A DNA stretch of 64,000 nt from Deltaproteobacteria bacterium. Lineage in GTDB: Bacteria; Desulfobacterota; GWC2-55-46. The stretch covers positions 1 through 64,000 of the forward strand of contig JACRNL010000005.1 in NCBI GenBank assembly GCA_016234935.1, given 5' to 3'. The translations under genes and the position numbers were made by a program. A model generated the notes under the pieces. That model was not told the origin of the DNA. It worked only from the letters and a program-made list of their open reading frames with translations, and made no database searches. Shown here one piece after another: positions 27,562 to 35,708 of this stretch (positions are counted from its first letter, which is position 1; every line of letters begins with the position of its first letter).

Positions 27562-28977
27562 ATGGAAAAATTCTTCGCCAATAGACGCTTTCACTTCATG
27601 GCCGCCGCCATCATAGCCGCGGCCACGCTCATTGTTTATTCCAACACCTTCAACGCCGCCTTTCAGTTGGACGATACTCATCATATCCTTGAAAACGAAG
27701 GCATACGGGATTTAAGGCATCTGCCCGCTCTCATGTCAGGCCTCAGGGGTGTGAGCCAGGCCACGTTCGCGCTCAACTATGCCGCCGGCGGTTTGGACGT
27801 CAGGGGCTACCACGCCGTGAATACGGTTTTGCACATCTTCACCGCCATGCTTGCCTACATCTTCCTCTATGAAACATTCAAGCTGATGAAAAAGGATGAC
27901 GTCTGGTCTAAGAAGATCGCGGCCTTCACGGCCCTCATCTTCGCCGTCCACCCCGTGCAGACGCAGGCCGTGACATACATCGTCCAGAGGATGGAGGTCA
28001 TGGCCTCTCTTTTTTACCTCCTTGCCGTGATCCTTTTCATAAAGGCCGCCGCGTCTCAGACAAGGGCGAAAAGAGGCTTCCTCTACGCCGGCATAGGCGC
28101 ATCCTATCTCCTCGCTTTTTACTCAAAGGAGATTGCCTACACGCTTCCGGCGGCAATACTTCTGTACGACATCTGTTTCATAAGCGGCGGCAGTTTAAGG
28201 GGCGTTTTATCCAGATGGCCCGCGTATGCCGTTCTGGCCGTTTTTTTCGCATTCTTCACGATTACAACCGTAATGTCCATCAGCGGGATTAGCGGCTCCG
28301 GCAGACCGTTCGGGCCGGACTCCCCGGAATCAAACGGCCGGCAAGGCTCTGCTCCAAAACCGGCCCTGCCGGCGGCCCTGCGGACGGCGGTATCCGGCTC
28401 TTCCATTATCAGCTTCATCCTGCCGGAAGCGGAGGCCGCTGCAGAGCCCCTTCAACCTGAGGCTGTCGTGCAGATACCGGCTTTGCCGCAGGCGCCTGAC
28501 TACCCGGTCACCGCCGGCTTCAAAATGAACAAGATAGGCCCCAGGGAGTATCTCTACACGCAGTTCAACGTGCAGATTTATTACCTCTCGCTCCTGCTCG
28601 TGCCGGTAAACCAGAACCTCGACTATGACTTCCCTGTCGCAAGCGGACTGTTCCAAACCCCGGAGGTCTCAAGCGGCGCGGTATTAAACATCCCCCAGTG
28701 GCCTCCCATCGTCTCCGCCGTAATACTTTTCGTTATCATCGCCGCGGCATTTTACATGCTCATCTCATCCTTTCGCGGCGATCGCCCGGCGGCGCGCATA
28801 ATACCGTTCTTCACCTTCTGGTTTTTCCTCCTGCTCCTGCCGACGTCGAGCATCATCCCCATCGTGGACGTCATCAACGAACACAGGGTATATCTCGCCT
28901 CTCTGGGCTTCTTCACTATCCTCGTTATCACCATTGACATGGCAATCGCGCGCATCTTCGGCGCCTCGCGGCGCTAA
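27562..28977 (+). CDS. multispanning GT-C-like membrane protein (TMTC/PMT type, no TPRs)
   Basis: A 471-residue membrane protein starting one base after the DUF2304 stop. The first helix is followed by an acidic loop, FQLDDTHHILENEGIRDLRH, then GVRGYHAVN-like and HPVQTQAVTYIVQRMEVMAS, which are hallmarks of the membrane half of TPR-containing O-glycosyltransferase relatives. GT-C enzymes use such acidic loops to transfer sugars from lipid carriers. Unlike many relatives there is no C-terminal TPR domain, and the protein ends soon after the last helix (ILVITIDMAIARIFG). A long Pro-rich periplasmic loop lies around residues 245-320. It probably uses the lipid-linked sugar made by the GT2 gene two positions upstream (inference). 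Confidence 0.75.
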   Translation: MEKFFANRRFHFMAAAIIAAATLIVYSNTFNAAFQLDDTHHILENEGIRDLRHLPALMSGLRGVSQATFALNYAAGGLDVRGYHAVNTVLHIFTAMLAYIFLYETFKLMKKDDVWSKKIAAFTALIFAVHPVQTQAVTYIVQRMEVMASLFYLLAVILFIKAAASQTRAKRGFLYAGIGASYLLAFYSKEIAYTLPAAILLYDICFISGGSLRGVLSRWPAYAVLAVFFAFFTITTVMSISGISGSGRPFGPDSPESNGRQGSAPKPALPAALRTAVSGSSIISFILPEAEAAAEPLQPEAVVQIPALPQAPDYPVTAGFKMNKIGPREYLYTQFNVQIYYLSLLLVPVNQNLDYDFPVASGLFQTPEVSSGAVLNIPQWPPIVSAVILFVIIAAAFYMLISSFRGDRPAARIIPFFTFWFFLLLLPTSSIIPIVDVINEHRVYLASLGFFTILVITIDMAIARIFGASRR

Positions 28978-28989
28978 TCTCCATCTGGT

Positions 28990-29147
28990 CAGGCTGCTCA
29001 AATCTTCCCATTGCAATAATAAAGACGCAATGGGAACCCAGCCAGATGCAAGGCGTCGAGGAGTGAGGAACGAGGCGCACTATGTTGTGCGCCGTTCGTT
29101 CCGAACGACGAAGACAACGCCGCAAATGGGACTTTTTCAGCAGCCTG
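28990..29147. repeat. family A element, copy 2
   Basis: Bounded by caggctgctcaaatcttcccattgc and gcaaatgggactttttcagcagcctg. It is longer than the other copies (158 bases) because of an extra hairpin, ttcccattgc ... gcaatgggaa, at the left. Core: gaggaacgaggcgcac ... gtgcgccgttcgttcc. Confidence 0.8.
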
Positions 29148-29255
29148 TTAATAAAAAAACAGCCCATTTAATAATCCTCTAATCTTGCGTCTGTATAATG
29201 GGAACATAAAGATTGAGGGTTATTCCGGAGACGGATTATGAACGGAGGGGCCTAT

Positions 29256-29372
29256 ATGAAAAACTTTCAGAAGGAAGTCGCCTTAACCAATGCTGCCGAA
29301 AAATTTGTGCTTGATATCGTTGTAGCCGTCATCGTTATCGTAACAATCATCGCCGCGATAGCGCTCCCGTAA
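29256..29372 (+). CDS. possible 38-residue single-helix membrane peptide
   Basis: Too short for the ORF track. ATG at 29256 is preceded by a strong Shine-Dalgarno (GGAGGGG, 6 bases away); an upstream in-frame ATG at 29238 is less well placed. The product has a short polar start (MKNFQKEVALTNAAEKFV), then one hydrophobic helix (DIVVAVIVIVTIIAAIALP), and ends there. A TATAAT box lies at 29194-29199. It sits alone between two family A elements. A small membrane or toxin-like peptide is possible, but nothing identifies a role; it could be a chance ORF. Confidence 0.4.
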   Translation: MKNFQKEVALTNAAEKFVLDIVVAVIVIVTIIAAIALP

Positions 29373-29484
29373 AAACCAGCGCGTTTTGCCCGCCCTGCGG
29401 CGCATAACCGTATCTTGAAAATTCCCGCGTTCCAAGCCCGTTCCAGCAGAGCAGTATCTGTTTTTTTGAGCGGCCTGCTAAGGG

Positions 29485-29634
29485 CAGGCTGCTCAAAAAG
29501 CCCCAGCTACTAGGCGACGAGGAGCGAGGAACGAAGCGTGCTTTTGGGCACGCCGCAGTGACGAGTGACGAAGGCAACAACGTAGATGGGGCTTCCCCGC
29601 TTAAAGCCTGCGGGGACATGTTTTCAGCGGCCTG
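29485..29634. repeat. family A element, copy 3, with a family E element inside
   Basis: The left end is caggctgctcaaaaagcccc and the right end ttttcagcggcctg. Between gtagatggggct and ttttcagc lies tccccgcttaaagcctgcgg plus ggacatg, a family E copy (29593-29621), absent from the other A copies. The right end supplies the stop codon of uvrA. Just upstream, near 29459-29478, is a fragment of yet another right end. Confidence 0.85.
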
Positions 29635-32458
29635 CCAAAACTTTTTTCAAGAACTCTCCGGTGTGGGATGCCTTATTCCCCGCGACGTCTTCAGGAGTCC
29701 CTTCGGCGACAACACGCCCGCCTCCGGCCCCGCCTTCGGGACCGAGGTCTATTACCCAGTCCGCTGATTTTATCACGTCAAGGTTGTGCTCGATAATCAC
29801 TATGGTGTTGCCCGCGTCACGCAGGTTTTTAAGCACTTCAAGGAGCTTGTGGATATCCGCGAAGTGAAGCCCCGTGGTCGGCTCATCAAGGATGTATATC
29901 GTCTTGCCGGTTGCTCTTTTGGAAAGTTCGCGCGATAATTTTATCCTCTGGGCCTCGCCTCCTGAAAGCGTGGTGGACGGCTGGCCGAGCTTGACGTAGC
30001 CCAGTCCCACGTCCGTAAGCGTCCGGAGCTTCTCCTTTATCGGCGGGATGTTTTCAAAAAACCTCAGTCCCTCGCTTACCGTCAGGTCAAGGCAGTCTGC
30101 GATGTTCCTGCCGCGAAAGCGTATCTCCAGCGTGTCGCGGTTGTACCTTTGCCCCCTGCACGCCTCGCACATCACGTAGACGTCCGGCAGAAAGTGCATC
30201 TCCACCTTTATGAGGCCGTCGCCCTTGCAGGATTCGCATCTGCCGCCTTTTACGTTGAAGCTGAACCTGCCGGGGCCGTATCCGCGCACGCGCGCATCGG
30301 GAAGCGTGCTGAAAAGATCCCTTATCGGCGTAAAAACGCCCGTATAGGTCGCCGGGTTTGAGCGCGGCGTCCTGCCTATGGGTGATTGGTCGATGTCTAT
30401 GACCTTGTCAATAAACTCCATGCCGGCGATGCCGGCGGCCTCGCCGGCCCTCTCCCTTGAGTCATAAAGCCTTCTGGCGAGGTTTTTGTAAAGCGTGTCG
30501 ACGACAAGCGTGCTTTTTCCTGAACCTGACACGCCCGTGACGCAGGTGATGAGTCCAAGGGGGAAGCCGACGGTCACGTCCCTGAGATTATTGGCCCGCG
30601 CGCCTTTTACGGTGATCCTTCTGTTGTCCGGCCTTTTCCTTTCAGACGGCACGGGTATCTGAAGCTCTCCTGAAAGATACTTCCCTGTAAGAGATCCGGC
30701 GTGTTTGATTAAATCATCCGCCGTGCCTTTTGCCACGACCTCGCCGCCGCCCGTCCCCGCGCCAGGGCCCATGTCTATGAGATAATCCGCCTCCCGCATG
30801 GTCTCCTCGTCGTGTTCGACGACTATAACGCTGTTGCCCATGTCGCGCAGCCGCTTCAAGGCCGCGAGAAGCCGCTTATTGTCCCTCTGGTGCAGACCGA
30901 TGGACGGCTCGTCAAGTATATACAGCACGCCGACGAGGCTTGAGCCTATCTGAGTGGCAAGCCGTATCCGCTGCCCCTCGCCGCCCGAAAGCGTCCCGGC
31001 CGCCCTTTCAAGCATGATGTAGTCAAGCCCCACGTTCGCTAAAAAGCCGAGCCTTTCGGTTATCTCCTTTAAGACCCTGCGCGCTATCTCCTCGCCGCTT
31101 GCGGTGAGCTTCAGGCCGATGAAAAACCTGACCGCGTCCTTTATGGACATCCTCACCACGTCCACTATGGATTTGCCCCCGACCTTTATGAACAGGGCCT
31201 CTCTTTTAAGCCTTGCCCCTTCGCACGCCGGGCACGGCGCGGTGTTCATGTACCGCTCCAAATCCTCTCTTACGTCATCGGAATCCGTGTCGCGGTATCT
31301 GCGTTCAAGGTTTTTCAATACCCCCTCAAACGGCTCCGTATAGGTATACCTGCTTTTTTCACTGACATAGTTGAACTCTATCTCATCTTCACCGGAACCG
31401 TGCAGTATGACGTCCCGCGCCGCCTGCGGCAGCTTTTTCCACGGCGCTGCCAGCGAGAAGCCGTAGCGGTTTGACAGCGCGCCCAATATTTGAAGATAAT
31501 ATGCCGACGTCTTTTTTCCGCCCTTTGCCGCCGACGCCCACGGCGCGAGCGCGCCGTCATGCAGGGAAATCGCGCCGTCCGGCACGCAAAGCTCCGCGTC
31601 AAAGTAGAACTTCTCTCCAAGCCCCTTGCAGTCCGGACAGGCCCCGTAGGGTGAGTTAAATGAAAAGGTCGTCGGTGTTATCTCCGGGTAGCTGATGCCG
31701 CAGTCTATACAGGAGAGCTTTTCATTAAAAAGCATCTCCTTCCTGCCTTCCGGCTCGGCCTTCACAAGGCCGCCTGAAAGGCGCGCCCCTGCCTCAAGGG
31801 AATCCGTCAGCCTTCTGAGGATGCCTTCTTTGAGAACAACGCGGTCAACGACGACGTCTATGTTGTGCTTTTTCCTCTTGTCAAGGCCGGGCGCGGCTTC
31901 AAGGTCATGCATCTGGCCGTTTATCTTGACGCGCGTATAGCCGTCTTTTCTGAGCTGTTCAAGCTCCTTTTTGTATTCGCCCTTCCTTCCGCGGACAATC
32001 GGCGAGAGGATAATTACCTTCGACCCCGGCGGCAGTTCCAGAATCCTGTCGGCCATCTGCTGTATGGTCTGCGAGGTAATGGCCTTGCCGCAGCTATGGC
32101 AAAACGGGCTTCCGACGCGCGCAAAAAGAAGCCGCAGATAATCGTAAATCTCCGTCACGGTGCCGACGGTAGAGCGCGGATTTTTTGAAGTCGTCTTTTG
32201 TTCGATTGAAATGGATGGGGAAAGCCCTTCGATGCTCTCGACGTCAGGCTTGTCTATCCTCTCAAGGAACTGCCTCGCATAAGCAGAGAGCGATTCGACG
32301 TAGCGCCTCTGCCCTTCGGCATAAATGGTATCAAAGGCAAGAGATGATTTGCCCGACCCTGACACGCCCGTAATGACCACGAGCCTGTCCCTCGGTATCT
32401 CAAGGGAGATGCCCTTTAGATTATGCTCCCTCGCGCCTTTTATGATTATTTTGTCCAT
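29624..32458 (-). CDS. uvrA: excinuclease ABC subunit A
   Basis: The damage-recognition ATPase of nucleotide excision repair. I start at [19 protein letters not shown] (944 residues, family-typical), not at the track start 123 bases upstream inside pdxA. Two ABC cassettes are visible: Walker [16 protein letters not shown] and [15 protein letters not shown], signatures [15 protein letters not shown] and [15 protein letters not shown]. Zinc-binding Cys pairs lie in [10 protein letters not shown] / CPDCKG and CESCKGDG / CEACRGQRY. The start overlaps the end of pdxA by 13 bases. The last codons and the stop (KVLAGR) run into a family A repeat. Gene order mfd, chaperones, pdxA, uvrA groups two repair genes on one strand. 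Confidence 0.97.
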   Translation of the reverse strand: MDKIIIKGAREHNLKGISLEIPRDRLVVITGVSGSGKSSLAFDTIYAEGQRRYVESLSAYARQFLERIDKPDVESIEGLSPSISIEQKTTSKNPRSTVGTVTEIYDYLRLLFARVGSPFCHSCGKAITSQTIQQMADRILELPPGSKVIILSPIVRGRKGEYKKELEQLRKDGYTRVKINGQMHDLEAAPGLDKRKKHNIDVVVDRVVLKEGILRRLTDSLEAGARLSGGLVKAEPEGRKEMLFNEKLSCIDCGISYPEITPTTFSFNSPYGACPDCKGLGEKFYFDAELCVPDGAISLHDGALAPWASAAKGGKKTSAYYLQILGALSNRYGFSLAAPWKKLPQAARDVILHGSGEDEIEFNYVSEKSRYTYTEPFEGVLKNLERRYRDTDSDDVREDLERYMNTAPCPACEGARLKREALFIKVGGKSIVDVVRMSIKDAVRFFIGLKLTASGEEIARRVLKEITERLGFLANVGLDYIMLERAAGTLSGGEGQRIRLATQIGSSLVGVLYILDEPSIGLHQRDNKRLLAALKRLRDMGNSVIVVEHDEETMREADYLIDMGPGAGTGGGEVVAKGTADDLIKHAGSLTGKYLSGELQIPVPSERKRPDNRRITVKGARANNLRDVTVGFPLGLITCVTGVSGSGKSTLVVDTLYKNLARRLYDSRERAGEAAGIAGMEFIDKVIDIDQSPIGRTPRSNPATYTGVFTPIRDLFSTLPDARVRGYGPGRFSFNVKGGRCESCKGDGLIKVEMHFLPDVYVMCEACRGQRYNRDTLEIRFRGRNIADCLDLTVSEGLRFFENIPPIKEKLRTLTDVGLGYVKLGQPSTTLSGGEAQRIKLSRELSKRATGKTIYILDEPTTGLHFADIHKLLEVLKNLRDAGNTIVIIEHNLDVIKSADWVIDLGPEGGAGGGRVVAEGTPEDVAGNKASHTGEFLKKVLAGR

Positions 32459-33459
32459 GGTGGTTTTGCCTGAAGCTGCGCTTTTCTGCGCGAAATAAAT
32501 TCTTTCCCCCTCTTCCCCGCCATTGCCGCGGCCATTTCTATGGCGGCGACGAGGCTTTCGGGGCTGGCCTTTCCTTTCCATGCAATGTCATAGGCAGTGC
32601 CGTGGTCAACGGATGTGCGGATGATGGGAAGGCCGAGCGTGGCGTTGACGCCGTTGTCAAATGAGAGGAGTTTTAGGGGGCCGAGACCCTGATCATGGTA
32701 CATGCAGACCACGCAGTCGAACTCATGCCTTTTTACGGCCCTGTAAAAGACCGTGTCCGGCGGCAAAGGGCCTATGGCGTTTATTCCGGCCTTGCGCGCC
32801 TTTTTTATCGCCGGAATAATAATGTCCTTTTCCTCCTCACCGAACATCCCGCCTTCTCCGGCATGGGGATTTAATCCCGCCACCGCTATCCTCGGCCTTT
32901 TGAATCCAAAGTATCTCCTGAAGGAATCGTCCGTCACCTTCAGCGTCTGGAACACGGCGTCTTTCGTGACAAGGCGCGGCACGTCGCGAAGCGGAACGTG
33001 GATGGTCACGAGTATGACCTTCAATTCATTTCCGCCGAGCATCATTGCGAACTTTTTTGTATTGGTCAGATGCGCGATAAATTCGGTGTGGCCGGGAAAT
33101 TTGAAACCTGCCTTTTTGGCCGCGTCCTTGCTGATAGGAGCGGTGACTACGGCGTCGGCCTCGCCGCTTACGGCCATGCGCACGCCTTCTTCTATATAGC
33201 CTATCATGGCTCTGCCGGAGGCGACCGCCGGATGGCCGGGCCTTAATTTTTTAATGTCGAGCTGTGAGAGGTTTTTGACAACGCCGCTTTTGGGAGGCTT
33301 GAGGCCAAGCCTTTTGGAAATGTGTTTTAGCAGCCCTTCGTCGCCGAGGACAATCGGCGATGCCATACGCGAAACCCTTTTATCCGCAAGGGCCTTCAGG
33401 ATTATCTCAGGGCCGACCCCAACCGGATCGCCCATTGTTATGGCTATAACTGGTTTCAT
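32446..33459 (-). CDS. pdxA: 4-hydroxythreonine-4-phosphate dehydrogenase
   Basis: Oxidises 4-phosphohydroxy-L-threonine in the DXP-dependent route to pyridoxal phosphate. The family start is [20 protein letters not shown], so I place the ATG at 33459; the track adds 27 unlikely residues. The length of 337 residues is normal. Metal-binding histidines are in [12 protein letters not shown] near residue 130 and [16 protein letters not shown] near 205; [17 protein letters not shown] and [16 protein letters not shown] are also typical. The 3' end overlaps the uvrA start by 13 bases, so the two are probably translated from one mRNA. Confidence 0.96.
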   Translation of the reverse strand: MKPVIAITMGDPVGVGPEIILKALADKRVSRMASPIVLGDEGLLKHISKRLGLKPPKSGVVKNLSQLDIKKLRPGHPAVASGRAMIGYIEEGVRMAVSGEADAVVTAPISKDAAKKAGFKFPGHTEFIAHLTNTKKFAMMLGGNELKVILVTIHVPLRDVPRLVTKDAVFQTLKVTDDSFRRYFGFKRPRIAVAGLNPHAGEGGMFGEEEKDIIIPAIKKARKAGINAIGPLPPDTVFYRAVKRHEFDCVVCMYHDQGLGPLKLLSFDNGVNATLGLPIIRTSVDHGTAYDIAWKGKASPESLVAAIEMAAAMAGKRGKEFISRRKAQLQAKPPWTK

Positions 33460-33494
33460 AAAAAAAAGACCGTGATGCGTAAAAGGCACAATCC

Positions 33495-33562
33495 TGCTTT
33501 CCGTTACAAGACGCTGGAGCGTCCAAGGCTGCATTCCCACGCCGGAGCGTGGGAACGATAAT
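33495..33562. repeat. family G hairpins (cgctggagcgtgggaacg type)
   Basis: Two adjacent hairpins: gacgctggagcgtc, and ttcccacgccggagcgtgggaa followed by cgataa. A related copy is at 63864-63899. It lies just upstream of pdxA. Confidence 0.65.
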
Positions 33563-33592
33563 CAATTAATGATAGATAGGGCTTTTTTAGCT

Positions 33593-33716
33593 CAGGCTGC
33601 TCAAAAAGCCACAGCTACTAGGCGTCAAGGCGCGAGGAATGAGGCGTGCTTTTGGGCACGCCGTTCGTTCCGAGCAACGCGGACAACGACGTAGATGTGG
33701 CTTTTTCAGCAGCCTG
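33593..33716. repeat. family A element, copy 4
   Basis: 124 bases from caggctgctcaaaaagccac to gtggctttttcagcagcctg, with the shared core gaggcgtgcttttgggcacg. It fills the gap between surA (upstream) and pdxA on the minus strand. Confidence 0.85.
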
Positions 33717-33722
33717 ACGGGA

Positions 33723-34706
33723 CTACAGCCGAATTACAATATGCGCATACTTCTTAACCTCTTTGAGCCAGAAGGCAAAGCGCGCGTCCATTATCCTTTT
33801 AAATATCTTCTCATGTATCCGGTCCCTGACCTGTTCAAGGGGCATGGCTTCGGGGCGCATGGAGTCCTCTACCTTTAATATATGGATGCCGTCGGTCTTG
33901 AATACCGGCTTGCCGACCTCTCCGGGTTTAAGCTTCCACGCAAGGGCTTCAAGCTCTTTGTCTATCTCGCCGGGCTTTACGTATCCAAGATCGCCGCCGG
34001 CCTCTGACGTGGGCGAATCCGAATATTCGCGCGCGAGCGCGGCGAAGTCCATTCCCCTGGCAAGACCCTCCTTAACCATATTGAACTTGGCGAGCTGGCG
34101 CTTTGCGTTGCCGCCGGAAAGAAAGATGAGCCGTATCCTGAATGAGGCGGGACCGGTGAACTCGTCGATATTCTGCTTGTAGTAATCCTTTATCTCATCG
34201 TCAGGCACGGTTATCCGGGAGCGGAACTCCTTGTCTATGAACTTTACCTGCCTTATCTGCTCCTTCACCTGCTCCCTGTACTCCCTTAACGTGAGGCCGT
34301 TTTGCGCCAGAGCCAGAAGAAAGGCCTCCTGCGGCATGCTGTTCTGCCGCTTGACCTCTTCAACGGCGTTGTCTATCTCCTTTTCGCTGACCTCTATGCC
34401 GGCCTTGTCCGAGGCCTGCTTGACGAGCTTTTGCTCGATGATGGTGTCGAGGATGCCGGCCTTTAACCCCGCCATCTTCTGCGCGTCTTTTTTCTCCTCC
34501 GGACTGAGCCTGTCGGACGCGATGGCGGCGGCGGCGTTAAGCTCGGATTGCGTTATGACGCTGTCGTTGATGACGGCTATTATCCTGTCAACGGTCTCGG
34601 CAGACGATAGGCCATGACCGGAGGTAAAAAGAACAACAAGCGCGGCTGCCGCGCCGGCAAGCCGTGAGCGTTTAACCAGCGAAGGATATATTTTAAAATT
34701 CATCAT
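33723..34706 (-). CDS. surA: SurA-like periplasmic chaperone / peptidyl-prolyl isomerase
   Basis: A 327-residue exported protein that would guide outer-membrane proteins through the periplasm. A signal peptide is seen at residues 14-36 (LAGAAAALVVLFTSGHGLSSA). The SurA N-terminal domain follows (VDRIIAVINDSVITQSELNAA) and then one parvulin domain (RIRLIFLSGGNAKRQLAKF ... YSDSPTSEAGGDLGYVKPGE). Classic SurA has two parvulin domains, so this is the one-domain form. It overlaps the upstream lipoprotein isomerase gene by four bases; the two probably work in the same pathway. Confidence 0.88.
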   Translation of the reverse strand: MMNFKIYPSLVKRSRLAGAAAALVVLFTSGHGLSSAETVDRIIAVINDSVITQSELNAAAAIASDRLSPEEKKDAQKMAGLKAGILDTIIEQKLVKQASDKAGIEVSEKEIDNAVEEVKRQNSMPQEAFLLALAQNGLTLREYREQVKEQIRQVKFIDKEFRSRITVPDDEIKDYYKQNIDEFTGPASFRIRLIFLSGGNAKRQLAKFNMVKEGLARGMDFAALAREYSDSPTSEAGGDLGYVKPGEIDKELEALAWKLKPGEVGKPVFKTDGIHILKVEDSMRPEAMPLEQVRDRIHEKIFKRIMDARFAFWLKEVKKYAHIVIRL

Positions 34707-35659
34707 AACAGCCCTTCCTGCATCTCTATCTTCACGCCCTTTTTAAGCGCATCCACCCATGAGGCCATCTCCTTTTCAAACTGCTCTTCCCGCAGCCTTT
34801 CCATGATGCGCTCCTTTACGTCGTCGAACTTCAGTTTGCCCCCCTTTTTACGCGCCTCAAGGAGGAAAATGTGGTAGCCGTATTCCGTTTTGACCACGTC
34901 GCTTATCTCTCCGGGCCGGAGACTGAAGACGACCGTCTCAAACTCCTCAGGCATGTCGCCGCGTCCGAAAAAGCCGAGGTCTCCGCCGCTTTCGCGCTCC
35001 GGGCTGATGGAAACCTCCTTCGCGGTCTGCGCGAAAGTCGAAGGGGTAAGCCCTTTTCTTACCTTGCGCGCGTCTTCGATATTACCGATGACTATCATGC
35101 GCGCGCGCACCTGCTCGGCGGCGATATATTCGCCGGGATGTCCCTTATAATATTCAAGCGCCGCCTTCTCATCCGCGGTCCCCCTGGCAGCCACCCTCGC
35201 GCCTATGACCCTGCTCACCGTCTTTCGAACGATGATCTTTCTTCTGATATCCTCGTTCCAGCTTTCCATGCCGCCGTATTTGCCGGTAACGGCGTCCTTG
35301 AAAGCGTCATCCCCGGAGGCGGCCTTGATCCTGTCGCTCTCGGCGGACACTTCATCGGCAGCGGCATCTATATTCAACCTGCGCGCCTCGCCGAGTATCA
35401 GCTCTTCTTCTATAAGCTGGCTGAGAAAATCATTCTTAAGCGCCTTTAGTTCCGCCGGACTTATTCCGGCGGTATCCTCCGGCATATACCTCTTTAACGC
35501 GCTGTCATACGCCTTTTTGGCAACCGCCTGTTCGCCTATCTTTATGACCGGCTTTTCGCCTTCCTTATCCTCCTTCACGCCCTGACAGCCGGCGCAAATA
35601 AGAAGGAAAACGGCAACGGTTATATATGACCGGGATGCTCTGTTTAAGATCGTTTTCAT
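34703..35659 (-). CDS. peptidyl-prolyl cis-trans isomerase lipoprotein (parvulin type)
   Basis: A 318-residue lipoprotein with signal and lipobox (FLLICAGC, Cys about 25). After a SurA_N-like helical domain (ELKALKNDFLSQLIEEELIL), a parvulin domain begins near residue 180 (QVRARMIVIGNIEDARKV ... ISPERESGGDLGFFGRGDMP ... EYGYHIFLLEARKKGGKLKF). It resembles PrsA and SurA relatives. The next gene is a second parvulin protein, overlapping by four bases. Probably a membrane-anchored periplasmic folding factor; the precise client proteins are unknown. Confidence 0.86.
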   Translation of the reverse strand: MKTILNRASRSYITVAVFLLICAGCQGVKEDKEGEKPVIKIGEQAVAKKAYDSALKRYMPEDTAGISPAELKALKNDFLSQLIEEELILGEARRLNIDAAADEVSAESDRIKAASGDDAFKDAVTGKYGGMESWNEDIRRKIIVRKTVSRVIGARVAARGTADEKAALEYYKGHPGEYIAAEQVRARMIVIGNIEDARKVRKGLTPSTFAQTAKEVSISPERESGGDLGFFGRGDMPEEFETVVFSLRPGEISDVVKTEYGYHIFLLEARKKGGKLKFDDVKERIMERLREEQFEKEMASWVDALKKGVKIEMQEGLL

Positions 35660-35708
35660 GATTAAATATTATTCCCTGATTCCCGCTAAAACGGATTTAA
35701 CGCCACTA

